From contig NZ_CAJNAT010000001.1 in NCBI RefSeq assembly GCF_905220705.1, positions 558,001-622,000 of the forward strand: DNA of 64,000 nt, in the 5' to 3' direction. Below are positions 47,006 to 58,672 of this stretch, piece by piece. The stretch's first letter is position 1, and every line of letters starts with the position of its first letter. This stretch comes from Paraburkholderia domus (GTDB lineage: Bacteria; Pseudomonadota; Gammaproteobacteria; Burkholderiales; Burkholderiaceae). The translations under genes and the position numbers were made by a program. The notes below the pieces were generated by a model, which was not told the DNA's origin, searched no databases, and saw only the letters and a list, made by a program, of their open reading frames with translations.

Positions 47006-48427
47006 ATGTCCGCCAACCGTTTCGATACGCTCGCGCTGCACGCCGGCGCAGCGCCTGACCCAACCACCGGCTCGCGCGCCACGCCGATTTACCAGACTAC
47101 CTCGTTTTCGTTCCGCGACTCGGACCACGCCGCGTCGCTCTTCAATATGGAACGCGCCGGCCACGTCTATTCGCGCATCTCGAATCCGACCGTGGCCGTG
47201 TTCGAGGAACGGGTCGCCGCGTTGGAAAACGGCGCGGGCGCGATCGGCACCGCCAGCGGCCAGGCCGCCCTCCATCTGGCGATCGCCACCTTGATGGGCG
47301 CCGGCTCCCATATCGTCGCGTCCAGCGCGCTGTACGGGGGCTCGCATAATCTGCTGCACTACACGCTGCGGCGCTTCGGCATCGAGACGACCTTCGTCAA
47401 ACCCGGCGATCTCGACGCGTGGCGTGCCGCACTGCGTCCGAACACGCGCCTGCTGTTCGGCGAGACGCTCGGCAATCCCGGCCTCGACGTGCTCGATATC
47501 GCCGCGGTGGCGCAACTCGCGCACGAACACCGCGTGCCGCTGCTAGTTGATTCGACCTTCACCACGCCCTACCTGCTCAAGCCGTTCGAGCATGGCGCCG
47601 ACTTCGTCTATCACTCGGCGACCAAATTCCTCGGCGGCCACGGCACCACGATCGGCGGCGTACTCGTGGACGGCGGCACTTTCGACTTCGACGCGTCCGG
47701 CCGCTTCCCCGAATTTACCGAACCGTACGAGGGCTTTCACGGCATGGTGTTCGCCGAGGAAAGCACCGTCGCGCCGTTCCTCCTGCGCGCGCGCCGCGAG
47801 GGCTTGCGCGACTTCGGCGCGTGCCTGCATCCCCAAGCCGCCTGGCAACTGCTGCAAGGCATCGAGACGCTGCCGCTGCGCATGGAACGGCACGTCGCGA
47901 ATACGCGCAAGGTGGTTGAATTCCTGTGCGCACACCCTGCCGTCGAAGCCGTCGCCTATCCGGAACTGCCGTCGCATCCGGACCATGCGCTCGCGAAGCG
48001 TCTGCTGCCGCGCGGCGCAGGCGCGGTGTTCAGCTTCAATCTGCGCGGCGATCGCGCCGCCGGACGCAGCTTCATTGAAGCGCTTTCGCTGTTCTCGCAT
48101 CTCGCGAACGTCGGCGACGCGCGCTCACTGGTCATCCACCCTGCATCGACGACGCACTTCCGCATGGACGCCGCCGCGCTCGCCGCAGCCGGCATCGCCG
48201 AAGGTACGATCCGCCTGTCGATCGGCCTTGAGGACCCCGACGATCTGATCGACGACCTCAAGCGCGCGCTGAAAGCCGCGCAGAAAGCGAGCGGGACGAC
48301 TGCGCCTGGGAGCGGGCCGTCTGGTTCGTCCGGCGCGGCAAAAAGCACTGCCCCCAGTGCATCCGCTGCTCCGACCCAAGGCAAGCCATCCGCCGATGCC
48401 GCCAAATCCCGCCCGGAGTCCGCATGA
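47006..48427 (+). CDS. O-acetyl/O-succinylhomoserine sulfhydrylase-type PLP enzyme with low-complexity tail
   Basis: 473 residues from the ATG at 47006, chosen because family homology begins at RFDTLALHAG; the Shine-Dalgarno is poor and earlier starts are open. Cys/Met-metabolism PLP family: YSRISNPTVAVFEERVAALE, SSALYGGSHNLLHYTL, VDSTFTTPYLLKPFEHGAD and the PLP lysine in HSATKFLGGHGT. It should make homocysteine or methionine precursors from an activated homoserine and sulfide. The last ~48 residues form an Ala/Ser/Pro/Thr-rich tail absent from most homologues. Its stop overlaps the start of the next gene as ATGA. Confidence 0.87.
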   Translation: MSANRFDTLALHAGAAPDPTTGSRATPIYQTTSFSFRDSDHAASLFNMERAGHVYSRISNPTVAVFEERVAALENGAGAIGTASGQAALHLAIATLMGAGSHIVASSALYGGSHNLLHYTLRRFGIETTFVKPGDLDAWRAALRPNTRLLFGETLGNPGLDVLDIAAVAQLAHEHRVPLLVDSTFTTPYLLKPFEHGADFVYHSATKFLGGHGTTIGGVLVDGGTFDFDASGRFPEFTEPYEGFHGMVFAEESTVAPFLLRARREGLRDFGACLHPQAAWQLLQGIETLPLRMERHVANTRKVVEFLCAHPAVEAVAYPELPSHPDHALAKRLLPRGAGAVFSFNLRGDRAAGRSFIEALSLFSHLANVGDARSLVIHPASTTHFRMDAAALAAAGIAEGTIRLSIGLEDPDDLIDDLKRALKAAQKASGTTAPGSGPSGSSGAAKSTAPSASAAPTQGKPSADAAKSRPESA

Positions 48428-49269
48428 TCCTCACCGTTCAAGGCAAGCCCGCTTACGCGTACACCGGCGGCAAACCATTCGACTCCAGCCTGCCGACCGC
48501 AGTGTTCATCCACGGCGCCGAGCACGACCATAGCGTGTGGGCATTGCAAACGCGTTACTTCGCGCATCACGGCTTCAGCGTACTGGCCGTCGATCTGCCA
48601 GGGCACTGCCGCAGCGCCGGCCCGGCACTCACCACTGTGACAGCAATGGCCGACTGGCTGGCCGCCCTGCTGGACGCCGCGGGCGTGCAGCGCGCATTCG
48701 TCGCCGGCCACAGCATGGGCTCGCTGATCGCACTCGACTTCGCCGGCCGCTATCCGGCGCGCGTGACGCACCTGGCGCTGCTCGCCACCGCCGTGCCGAT
48801 GGCCGTCTCCGACGCCTTGCTCGACGCCGCCCTGCATCGCGAGCCCGATGCAATCGACATGGTCAATCAATGGTCGCATTCGACGCTCGCCGCCAAGCCC
48901 TCGTGCCCCGGCCCAGGCTTCTGGCTGCACGGCATGAACCAGCGACTGATGGAGCGTGTCTCGGCGAACGGCGAGCCACGCCTGTTCCACACTGACTTCA
49001 CCGCATGCAATGGCTACGCGGATGGCCTCACCCGCGCCGCGGAGGTGCGTTGCGCGACACGATTGATCGTGGGCCGGCGCGACGCGATGACGCCACCGCG
49101 GGCGGCCAAAGCGCTTGCCGACGCGCTCTCGCAAGCCGGCGTACCGGTCGACACCGTGATGCTCGAAGCCGGTCATGCCCTGATGACCGAGCAGCCCGAC
49201 GCCACGCTCGACGCGTTGTTCAGCTTCGCCTCGAAGGCCTCAAGCGCCGTTCCACAGGGCGTTCAATAG
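48424..49269 (+). CDS. Alpha/beta hydrolase coupled to the sulfhydrylase
   Basis: 281 residues, translationally coupled by a 4-bp ATGA overlap with the sulfhydrylase. It has FIHGAEHDHSVW near the oxyanion hole, the nucleophile elbow GHSMGS (serine), an acid probably in VGRRDAMTPP, and the histidine in EAGHALMTEQPD. It resembles small carboxylesterases; it is not a MetX-type acyltransferase by size or motif. The coupling suggests a role linked to homoserine/sulfur metabolism, but the substrate is unknown. Confidence 0.85.
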   Translation: MILTVQGKPAYAYTGGKPFDSSLPTAVFIHGAEHDHSVWALQTRYFAHHGFSVLAVDLPGHCRSAGPALTTVTAMADWLAALLDAAGVQRAFVAGHSMGSLIALDFAGRYPARVTHLALLATAVPMAVSDALLDAALHREPDAIDMVNQWSHSTLAAKPSCPGPGFWLHGMNQRLMERVSANGEPRLFHTDFTACNGYADGLTRAAEVRCATRLIVGRRDAMTPPRAAKALADALSQAGVPVDTVMLEAGHALMTEQPDATLDALFSFASKASSAVPQGVQ

Positions 49270-49469
49270 TCGCTTGCGAGTCGCCACAATAACCGCGCAG
49301 GCACAGGCGCGCCATCGGCCGAATGGCCAGGTTGCACGCATAGCCCGATAGCCGCACAATGGGTCAAGCCTGTCCTGTTTCGAGTGCGTTCCGGGCAAGT
49401 CGGCGCGCGGCGATGCAACCTGGGAGCGACGGGCACGGAATCGAGTAGCGTCGAAATTCGGAGGCCGTG

Positions 49470-49790
49470 ATGGCTCAAACCGCGCACACCGATCACTTCG
49501 CGAGTTTCGCGGAGTTCTACCCGTACTACCTGAGCGAGCATCGCAACACGGTATCGCGGCGGCTGCATTTCGTGGGTTCGCTCGGCGTGATCGGCTGCCT
49601 CGCCATGGCGCTTGCCACGGGTGACTGGCTATGGCTGCCGGCCGCCGTCATCTGCGGATATGGCTTTGCCTGGGTCGGGCATTTCTTCTTCGAAAAGAAC
49701 CGGCCGGCTACCTTCCGGCATCCGCTTTATAGCCTGATGGGCGATTGGGTGATGTTCAAGGACATCTGCGTCGGGAAGATTTCGCTGTAG
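49470..49790 (+). CDS. Mpo1/YGL010w-like (DUF962) membrane protein
   Basis: 106 residues from the ATG at 49470, with GGAGG 5 nt upstream; the GTG 3 bp earlier is too close to it. It starts with HFASFAEFYPYYLSEHRNTVSRRLHFVG, followed by two or three hydrophobic segments (about 35-75) and GHFFFEKNRPATFRHPLYSLMGDWVMF. The yeast homologue Mpo1 is an iron-dependent dioxygenase of 2-hydroxy fatty acids; the conserved histidines are present. The bacterial role is little known. Confidence 0.87.
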   Translation: MAQTAHTDHFASFAEFYPYYLSEHRNTVSRRLHFVGSLGVIGCLAMALATGDWLWLPAAVICGYGFAWVGHFFFEKNRPATFRHPLYSLMGDWVMFKDICVGKISL

Positions 49791-49804
49791 GTTTCGCCGC
49801 CGCT

Positions 49805-52263
<2,459 letters not shown>

Positions 52264-52325
52264 GAACAGCGCCTCCCGCGTCACTTCCTGCGTAACCTGT
52301 CCGCCGAACACCCTGACCGACCAAC

Positions 52326-53744
52326 ATGACCCAAGCCGCTTTCCTCACCGCTTGCCGCGACACCATCGGCGCCGCCCAGGTGCTGACCGATCCGCACGAC
52401 ACCGCCCCTTACTTCACCGACTGGCGCCGCCGCTACACCGGCTCGGCCTGCGCTGTACTCTGTCCGGCCACGCCTGACGAAGTCGCGGCGCTCGTCAAAC
52501 TCGCCGTCGAGCATCGCATTGCATTAGTGCCGCAAGGCGGCAACACCGGTCTGGCTGGCGGCGCCACGCCGGATGCAAGCGGCGCGCAGGCAGTCATCAG
52601 TCTGCGGCGTCTGAACCGCATACGCGACATCGATCCGCACAACAACACCATCACCGTCGAGGCCGGCGTCATCCTCGCCGAAGTGCAGAAGCACGCCGAG
52701 GAAGCCGGCCGCCTGTTCCCCCTGAGCCTCGCCGCCGAAGGCAGCTGCACGATCGGCGGCAATCTCGCCACCAACGCGGGCGGCACTGGCGTCCTGCGCT
52801 ACGGCAACACACGCGAACTGTGTCTCGGTCTGGAAGTGGTCACCCCGCAAGGCGAACTGTGGGACGGCCTGCGCGGACTGCGCAAGGACAACACCGGCTA
52901 CGACCTGCGCGATCTGTTCATCGGCGCGGAGGGTACGCTCGGCATCATCACCGCCGCTGTGCTCAAGCTGCATCCGCAGCCGGCCGCGCGCGTCACGGCG
53001 CTCGCCGCGCTCGCGTCGCCTCACGCGGCGCTCGATTTCCTGTCGCTCACGCAACGCGTCGCCGGGCCGCTTCTGACCGGCTTCGAACTGATGTCGGATT
53101 TCTGTCTGCGGCTGGTGGGCCGGCATTTCGAACAGATGCGGTATCCGTTCGCCGAACCGCATGCGCAAGTCGTGCTCCTGGAACTGTCTGACAGCGAGAG
53201 CGAGGCGCATGCACGCGGGCTGTTCGAGCGCCTGATGGAAACCGCGCTCGAAGAAGGCCTGGTCGAAGACGCCGTGGTCGCAGAAAATCTCACCCAGTCG
53301 CGTGCGTTCTGGAATCTGCGCGAACACATCCCGCTCGCGCAAGCTGAAGAAGGCCTGAACATCAAGCACGATATCTCGGTACCCATTTCGCGCATCGGCC
53401 ACTTCATCGAGGAAACCGATGCAGCGATCGCGCAAGCCGTGCCGGGCGTGCGCATGGTCACGTTCGGGCATCTCGGCGACGGCAATCTGCATTACAACGT
53501 GCAGGCACCCGAGGGCGTCGACGCAAAGGCATTCCTCAAGACCTGGCAAAGTCCGATCAACCAGCTCGTCTACGACAGCGTCCACCGGCATCGCGGCAGC
53601 ATCAGCGCGGAACACGGCCTTGGCCAGTTGAAGATCGACGAGGCGATGCATTACAAGCAGGACGTCGAGGTGCAGTTGATGCGCGCCGTCAAACGCGCGC
53701 TCGACCCACTGAACCTGATGAATCCGGGCAAGGTGCTACGCTAA
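52326..53744 (+). CDS. FAD-linked oxidase, D-2-hydroxyglutarate dehydrogenase-like
   Basis: 472 residues. The FAD-binding PCMH domain (about 35-215) has PQGGNTGLAGG and EGSCTIGGNLATNAGG. The C-terminal FAD-oxidase domain has the metal/substrate residues in GHLGDGNLHYNV and SAEHGLGQLK. It belongs to the GlcD/DLD/D2HGDH group, which oxidises D-2-hydroxyacids. Close relatives act on D-2-hydroxyglutarate or D-lactate; the exact substrate is not clear. It starts 62 bp after DUF2069 on the same strand. Confidence 0.9.
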   Translation: MTQAAFLTACRDTIGAAQVLTDPHDTAPYFTDWRRRYTGSACAVLCPATPDEVAALVKLAVEHRIALVPQGGNTGLAGGATPDASGAQAVISLRRLNRIRDIDPHNNTITVEAGVILAEVQKHAEEAGRLFPLSLAAEGSCTIGGNLATNAGGTGVLRYGNTRELCLGLEVVTPQGELWDGLRGLRKDNTGYDLRDLFIGAEGTLGIITAAVLKLHPQPAARVTALAALASPHAALDFLSLTQRVAGPLLTGFELMSDFCLRLVGRHFEQMRYPFAEPHAQVVLLELSDSESEAHARGLFERLMETALEEGLVEDAVVAENLTQSRAFWNLREHIPLAQAEEGLNIKHDISVPISRIGHFIEETDAAIAQAVPGVRMVTFGHLGDGNLHYNVQAPEGVDAKAFLKTWQSPINQLVYDSVHRHRGSISAEHGLGQLKIDEAMHYKQDVEVQLMRAVKRALDPLNLMNPGKVLR

Positions 53745-53794
53745 GGTTTGAAACCTTCGCCATTGGTGCGGGGCCCATTGCAGGAGTTGTCGCC

Positions 53795-54601
53795 GTGAAG
53801 ATTCGAGTGCTGTCCGATCTGCATCTGGAGAACGACGAGCCCGAACTGATCCCGCATGCGCACGCGGATCTGATCGTGCTGGCCGGCGACATTCACAATC
53901 ACGCGGCCGGCCCGCGCTGGGCCGCGCAGACTTTCGACGGCGCCGTGCCGGTGATCTACGTGCCCGGCAATCACGAGTACTACGACGGCGAATTCGGTGC
54001 GCTCGAAACCGCGCTGTATGACGCAGCCGCGCAAGTCGATAACGTGCATGTGCTGAACAATGCCGCACTGGTCGACCCGCAAGGCCGCTGGCGCGTGCTC
54101 GGCACCACCTTGTGGACCGACTTCACTTTATATGGCGCGGACCCTGACACGCTCGCCGAGTGCATCGACATGTCGCGCCGCGCGATGCTCGACTTCCGCG
54201 GCCTGATCCAGATGAACTGGCCACACGACACCCAGGACGTGCCACGCGACTTCACACCTGACGATTCCATCGCGCTGCACCGGCAAGCGCGCGCCTGGCT
54301 CGAAAACGAGCTGGCCAGACCGTTCGACGGCAAGACGATCGTCGTCACCCATCACGCGCCGCATCGGCTGAGTCTGGCCGAGCGCTACGCGGAGGACCAC
54401 GTGTCGGCCGGTTTCGTCAATCATTTGCCGGAACTGGTGCGCTCGCCCGTTGCACTGTGGATTCACGGGCATACGCATACGCCGTTCGATTACACCGTGA
54501 ACGGCACGCGCGTGGTCTGCAATCCACGCGGCTATCTCGACCGGCGCACCCGCCAGCCGGAGAATCCGCTGTTCGCATGGGATAAGGTCGTCGAGATATA
54601 G
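53795..54601 (+). CDS. Calcineurin-like metallophosphoesterase
   Basis: 268 residues from a GTG with CAGGAG upstream. The full set of dinuclear metal motifs is present: LSDLHLE, AGDIHNH, PGNHEYYD, VTHHAPH and HGHTHTPF. The substrate (nucleotide, phosphodiester or phosphoprotein) cannot be told from these. No signal peptide. It follows the flavoenzyme by 50 bp. Confidence 0.92.
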   Translation: MKIRVLSDLHLENDEPELIPHAHADLIVLAGDIHNHAAGPRWAAQTFDGAVPVIYVPGNHEYYDGEFGALETALYDAAAQVDNVHVLNNAALVDPQGRWRVLGTTLWTDFTLYGADPDTLAECIDMSRRAMLDFRGLIQMNWPHDTQDVPRDFTPDDSIALHRQARAWLENELARPFDGKTIVVTHHAPHRLSLAERYAEDHVSAGFVNHLPELVRSPVALWIHGHTHTPFDYTVNGTRVVCNPRGYLDRRTRQPENPLFAWDKVVEI

Positions 54602-54789
54602 CGCCGACTTGGGGCCGATCTGGGTAGCGCAGCCAGGCGCCACGCACTACGCTGCTGTTGTCGTCGGGTTCAGGTCTTGCCGCGGGTGAGGGGCGCATTG
54701 TCGTTGGCGCATTGACGTGTCGGCGTTAAATCGCCCGGATAACTCGAATCGGTCAAACCCGCCAGGCCGGTTATCTCCGGAGGTCGCTC

Positions 54790-55509
54790 ATGTGTGGTCG
54801 AATCAGCCAGTACCGCGATCCGCATCTGTACGCACGGCAGCTTGGCCTCGCCGATCCGCTGATGCTGTTCGACTCCGCCGACCGCCGACCCGGCTACAAC
54901 CTCGCGCCGGGCACTCACCCGCTCGCGATTTACCCGGACCAGACGCTGCACGCGATCCACTGGGGTTATTGCCCGGAGTGGGCGCGCGAGCAACATCTGC
55001 CGCAGACGATCAATGCACGTGCCGAAACCGCGCCGCATACACGCTACTTCAAAGACCTGTGGAAAACCGGACGGGTACTGGTGCCGGCGGACGGCTGGTT
55101 CGAATGGCGCATGGAAGCAGCGCCCGGAACATCAAACAGGGATGACACGGAGGAAGCCAGCGCAACCGTCCGCCAACCCTACTTCGTGCATCTGAAAAGC
55201 GACGTACCGATGTACCTCGCGGCCTTATCGAGCGTACGCGGCACGGAGCCGCAAACGGAAGGCATGGGATTGGTGATCGTGACGGCCACTGCCGATGCGG
55301 GCCTGATCGACGTGCACGGGCGCCGCCCGCTGGTATTCGCGCCCGATGCGGCGCGCCGCTGGCTGGATCCGACCCTGAAGTTCGACGAGCTCGAGCAGCT
55401 TGCGCGCGGCGCCTGCTTACCTGCGGCGCGGTTTCGCTGGCACCGTGTGAGCCCTGAGGTAGACCGCACGCTCAACGACGAGCCGGGTCTGATCGAAGCG
55501 CTGCACTGA
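54790..55509 (+). CDS. yedK: SRAP-domain abasic-site protein (YedK/HMCES)
   Basis: 239 residues. It starts MCGRIS, so Cys2 becomes the N-terminal nucleophile after Met removal. The other active-site residues are in INARAET (Asn, Arg, Glu), GWFEW and the DVHGRRPLVF region where HxR(M/P)P is expected. The protein forms a thiazolidine cross-link with abasic sites in single-stranded DNA to shield them. GGAGG precedes the ATG. A short insertion around residues 115-130 (GTSNRDDTEEAS) separates the FEW motif from the next strand. Confidence 0.93.
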   Translation: MCGRISQYRDPHLYARQLGLADPLMLFDSADRRPGYNLAPGTHPLAIYPDQTLHAIHWGYCPEWAREQHLPQTINARAETAPHTRYFKDLWKTGRVLVPADGWFEWRMEAAPGTSNRDDTEEASATVRQPYFVHLKSDVPMYLAALSSVRGTEPQTEGMGLVIVTATADAGLIDVHGRRPLVFAPDAARRWLDPTLKFDELEQLARGACLPAARFRWHRVSPEVDRTLNDEPGLIEALH

Positions 55510-55643
55510 AAACGTGCGCAGCGCGGAGCGAAACTGATCGGCGGCCGGACCGCAACGGCGCGGTAACGCGGAAAACACACCGAAGAAATGCAACTGGAAA
55601 CTCAATCACCGGGCGCTCGATAACCGGGCGCCGCGGCCAAGGT

Positions 55644-55802
55644 TCAACGTTCGCGCCGTTGTTCCTGCAAATCAGGGCGCTCGACCTTGATCGGCACCAG
55701 TTGCGGCTGCCGGTCGCGCAGGCGGCGCAGCAAATCGCGCGATGCGGCGATTCCGATCAGTCCCAACATGACGGCCACGCCGATCATCAGATGCGTATCC
55801 AT
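55644..55802 (-). CDS. 52-residue single-TM protein
   Basis: A short frame from ATG 55802 with GAGGA 6 nt upstream. The N-terminal hydrophobic segment (about 5-20, MIGVAVMLGLIGIAA) is followed by a basic and polar tail (RDLLRRLRDRQPQLVP... to QEQRRER). The tail should be cytoplasmic. It is short and easily missed. I recognise no family. Its support is the ribosome binding site and the sensible topology. Confidence 0.55.
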   Translation of the reverse strand: MDTHLMIGVAVMLGLIGIAASRDLLRRLRDRQPQLVPIKVERPDLQEQRRER

Positions 55803-56020
55803 GAATTCCTCGTCCTTCAGTTGTTGCGGTCGTTGCGATTGGCCGAACGGCGGCTAATTGAACGCGTCCGGCTGAATGCGGCAGCGCATGAACCACACGT
55901 TAGCAAATCGACCGCGGCGTAGAAGTAAGGAAATGTTGCGACGCGGCACTTATGTAACAGGCTGTCACCCCACCCGTGCCTGGAACCGTCAACAATGGTC
56001 AACTGCGGCGTGACGCTGCT

Positions 56021-56959
56021 TCAGCCGCGCGCGAACTTGCGCAATTCTTCCTGATCGACGGCCAGCGTGACGGGCAGCTCGTCGCGCAGGAATTCGACCC
56101 AGGTGCGAATTTTCGCGTCCAGATACTGCCGGGACGGATACAGCGCGTACAGATTCATTTCCTGCGATGTGTATTCCGGCAACAACCACACGAGTTCACC
56201 GCTACGTAAGCCCCTGATCGCCGAGTACAGCGGAATCAGTCCGACCCCCATGCCGTTGCACGCCGCGACCGCCATCGCTTCGGCGACATTCACCTGGAAG
56301 GTGGCCGGGCCGAGGACGATGGTTTCCTCACCGTTCGGGCCGTCAAAGATCCATTTGTCGGTCGGGAAGACCGGCGTCACCATTTGCAGACAGGTGTGGC
56401 GCGCGAGGTCAGAAGGCGTTTGGGGCACGCCGTGCCGCTCCAGATAGGCCGGCGACGCGCACGCGATGCTGAACGCGCTGCCCAGCCGCTGCGACACCAA
56501 CCCCGAATCCGGCAGGCCGGTTGCCAGTGTCAGCGACACGTCGAAACCTTCGTCGAGCAGATCAGGCATGCGCTGCGCGAGCGTCAGTTCGATATGCACG
56601 TCCGGATAGCGCTCCTGATAGCGGCCCACCGCCGGCACCACATAGTGTTGGCCGAAGCTCGTCATCGCGTGGACCTTGAGCTTGCCGGACGGACGCGCGT
56701 GGGCGTCGCCTGCCTCCGCTTCCGCCTGATCCACGTAAGCAAGGATCTGTTCGCAGCGCTGCAGATAGCGCTCACCCGCCTCGGTGAGCGCAATACGGCG
56801 CGTAGTGCGGTTCAGGAGGCGCGTGCGCAGATGCGCCTCCAGATCGGAAACCGCGCGCGACGCGTATGCCGTGGTCGTGTTCAGGTGCTGCGCGGCACCC
56901 GTAAAGCTGCCCGCTTCGACGACCCGGACAAATACGCGCATGTTTTGAAGCGTATCCAT
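56021..56959 (-). CDS. LysR-family regulator of the efflux operon
   Basis: 312 residues. The HTH region (about 1-60) has VFVRVVEAGSFTGAAQHLNTTTAYASRAVSDLE and the wing NRTTRRIALT; the effector domain is about 90-295. It is divergent from the NodT-FUSC-DUF1656-HlyD efflux operon, and divergent LysR regulators of such pumps (AaeR type) respond to aromatic acids. Confidence 0.92.
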   Translation of the reverse strand: MDTLQNMRVFVRVVEAGSFTGAAQHLNTTTAYASRAVSDLEAHLRTRLLNRTTRRIALTEAGERYLQRCEQILAYVDQAEAEAGDAHARPSGKLKVHAMTSFGQHYVVPAVGRYQERYPDVHIELTLAQRMPDLLDEGFDVSLTLATGLPDSGLVSQRLGSAFSIACASPAYLERHGVPQTPSDLARHTCLQMVTPVFPTDKWIFDGPNGEETIVLGPATFQVNVAEAMAVAACNGMGVGLIPLYSAIRGLRSGELVWLLPEYTSQEMNLYALYPSRQYLDAKIRTWVEFLRDELPVTLAVDQEELRKFARG

Positions 56960-56989
56960 ACTTTTCCTAGAGATCGGTAGCGATTGTTA

Positions 56990-57076
56990 CACGATTCGCA
57001 AAGGCGATTGTCTCATATTGCGTAAAAATGCCTTGCATCTTTACCGGTTATTCCCCAATCAATCAAAAAATATAAT
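56990..57076 (+). promoter_or_regulatory. Divergent LysR / efflux operon promoter region
   Basis: Imperfect inverted repeat ATTCGCAA (56994-57001) / TTGCGTAA (57018-57025) is a possible LysR site. A perfect -10 TATAAT (57071-57076) lies 38 bp before the NodT start with a poor -35, as expected for activator-dependent transcription. Confidence 0.5.
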
Positions 57077-57113
57077 GACGCACATGCTTCTATAGTCAAA
57101 TTTGGAGGAAATC

Positions 57114-58661
57114 GTGCAGTCTCCGGTACAGAAAGGGATCGCCGCAGCCGCGGTTCTTACGATCCTATTAACAATCGCCGGCTGTGCCAGTACCGGAGGC
57201 ATCGCGCCGCAAGACCGCGGAATCGAACCCGCCTCGCTCGACGCAGGCAACGCCATTCGGGCCGCCAACGCGGACGCCCAATGGCCCGCCGCCGACTGGT
57301 GGCGCGCGTATAACGATCCGCAGCTCAATGAATGGGTCGAAGCCGCGCAGACGGGTAATCCGAGTCTCGCTGTCGCCCAGGCGCGCGTGCGCGAAGCCGT
57401 GTCGATGGCGGGCGTCGCCCGTTCGGCGCTATCGCCCCAAGTGAACGGCAGCCTGTCGATCCAGCGTCAGAAATGGGCCGACAACGTCTACTACGGTCCG
57501 GGCCCGCTCGCGGGCGAGCAGTCGTGGAATAACACCGGCACCCTGGGTCTGTCGTACAACCTCGATCTCTGGGGCAAGGACAAGAACGCCGCCGAACGCG
57601 CGCTCGACGCTGCCCATGCAAGCGCGGCGGACTTCCGCGCCGCCCAGCTCGAACTGGAAGGCAACGTGGTGCGCACGTACATCGAGATGTCGATGAACTA
57701 CGCGCTGCTCGATATCGCCAAATCCACGCTGCAGCAACAGCAACAGATCGTCGACCTGGCGAACCGGCGTCTGAAGGGCGGCATCGGCACTCAGCTCGAA
57801 GTGAGCCAGGCCGAAACGCCGATGCCGGAATACGAACGCCAGATCGATGCGCTCGAGGAAAAGATCGCCCTTGGCCGCAATCAAATGGCCGCGCTGGCCG
57901 GCAAGGGTCCGGGCGCGGGTGACGCGATCCAGCGTCCGGCGCTCTCGCTCGACACCGCACCCGCCGGTCTGCCGAGCGCCCTGCCCGCGGATCTGATCGG
58001 CCATCGGCCGGACGTGGTCGCGGCGCGCTGGACGGTAGCGGCGCAAGCGCGCGGCATCGACGTCGCCAAGGCCAACTTCTATCCGGACATCAACCTGCTG
58101 GCGTCGATCGGCGGATATGCCGCGATGGGGCCGCTGTTCCAGTTTCTCAAGGACCCGTCGCATAGCTGGAGCGCGGGTCCGGCGCTGTCGCTGCCGATCT
58201 TCGACGGCGGACGTCTGCGCTCGCAGCTCGGTGCGGCGTCGGCTGGGTACGACGAGGCGGTCGATCGCTATAACCAGTCGATCGTCGGCGCCCTGAAGGA
58301 CATCTCCGATCAGGTGATCCGGATCCGTTCGCTCGCCACCCAGGCGCAAGACGCCGACCGCTCGGTCGCAGCGGCTCGCAAGAACTACGATCTGGCGCGT
58401 GAAGGGTATCGGCGCGGTTTGACCGACTATCTGAATGTCCTGATCGCGCAAAGCCAGTTGCTGCGCGCGCAGGAAGGTGTCGCGAAAATTCAGGCCGAGA
58501 GGCTGGCCGCGCATGCATCGCTGGTCACCGCTTTGGGCGGTGGACTCGATGAACCGGCCAATGGTCCTCAGGCGAATGAGACGCTGCCGGCGCATGGCAA
58601 AGGCAAGAGCCAGACGTCGGCAGGTTCGAACGCCACCGCGGCTGCGTCCACGGCCGAGTAA
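57114..58661 (+). CDS. NodT-family outer-membrane efflux lipoprotein
   Basis: 515 residues from a GTG with GGAGGA 6-7 nt upstream. Signal peptide with lipobox IAGC at about 22-25, so a lipid-anchored TolC-type outer-membrane channel. Two OEP repeats: QARVREAVSMAGVARSALSPQVNGSLS, GLSYNLDLWGKDKNAAERAL, QAETPMPEYERQIDALEEKIALGRNQMAALAGKGPG, and the second repeat AKANFYPDINLLASIGG. The C-terminus has a short Ala/Gly/Ser-rich tail. It provides the exit duct for the FUSC/HlyD pump encoded next. Confidence 0.93.
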   Translation: MQSPVQKGIAAAAVLTILLTIAGCASTGGIAPQDRGIEPASLDAGNAIRAANADAQWPAADWWRAYNDPQLNEWVEAAQTGNPSLAVAQARVREAVSMAGVARSALSPQVNGSLSIQRQKWADNVYYGPGPLAGEQSWNNTGTLGLSYNLDLWGKDKNAAERALDAAHASAADFRAAQLELEGNVVRTYIEMSMNYALLDIAKSTLQQQQQIVDLANRRLKGGIGTQLEVSQAETPMPEYERQIDALEEKIALGRNQMAALAGKGPGAGDAIQRPALSLDTAPAGLPSALPADLIGHRPDVVAARWTVAAQARGIDVAKANFYPDINLLASIGGYAAMGPLFQFLKDPSHSWSAGPALSLPIFDGGRLRSQLGAASAGYDEAVDRYNQSIVGALKDISDQVIRIRSLATQAQDADRSVAAARKNYDLAREGYRRGLTDYLNVLIAQSQLLRAQEGVAKIQAERLAAHASLVTALGGGLDEPANGPQANETLPAHGKGKSQTSAGSNATAAASTAE

Positions 58662-58672
58662 GGAAGCCGACC

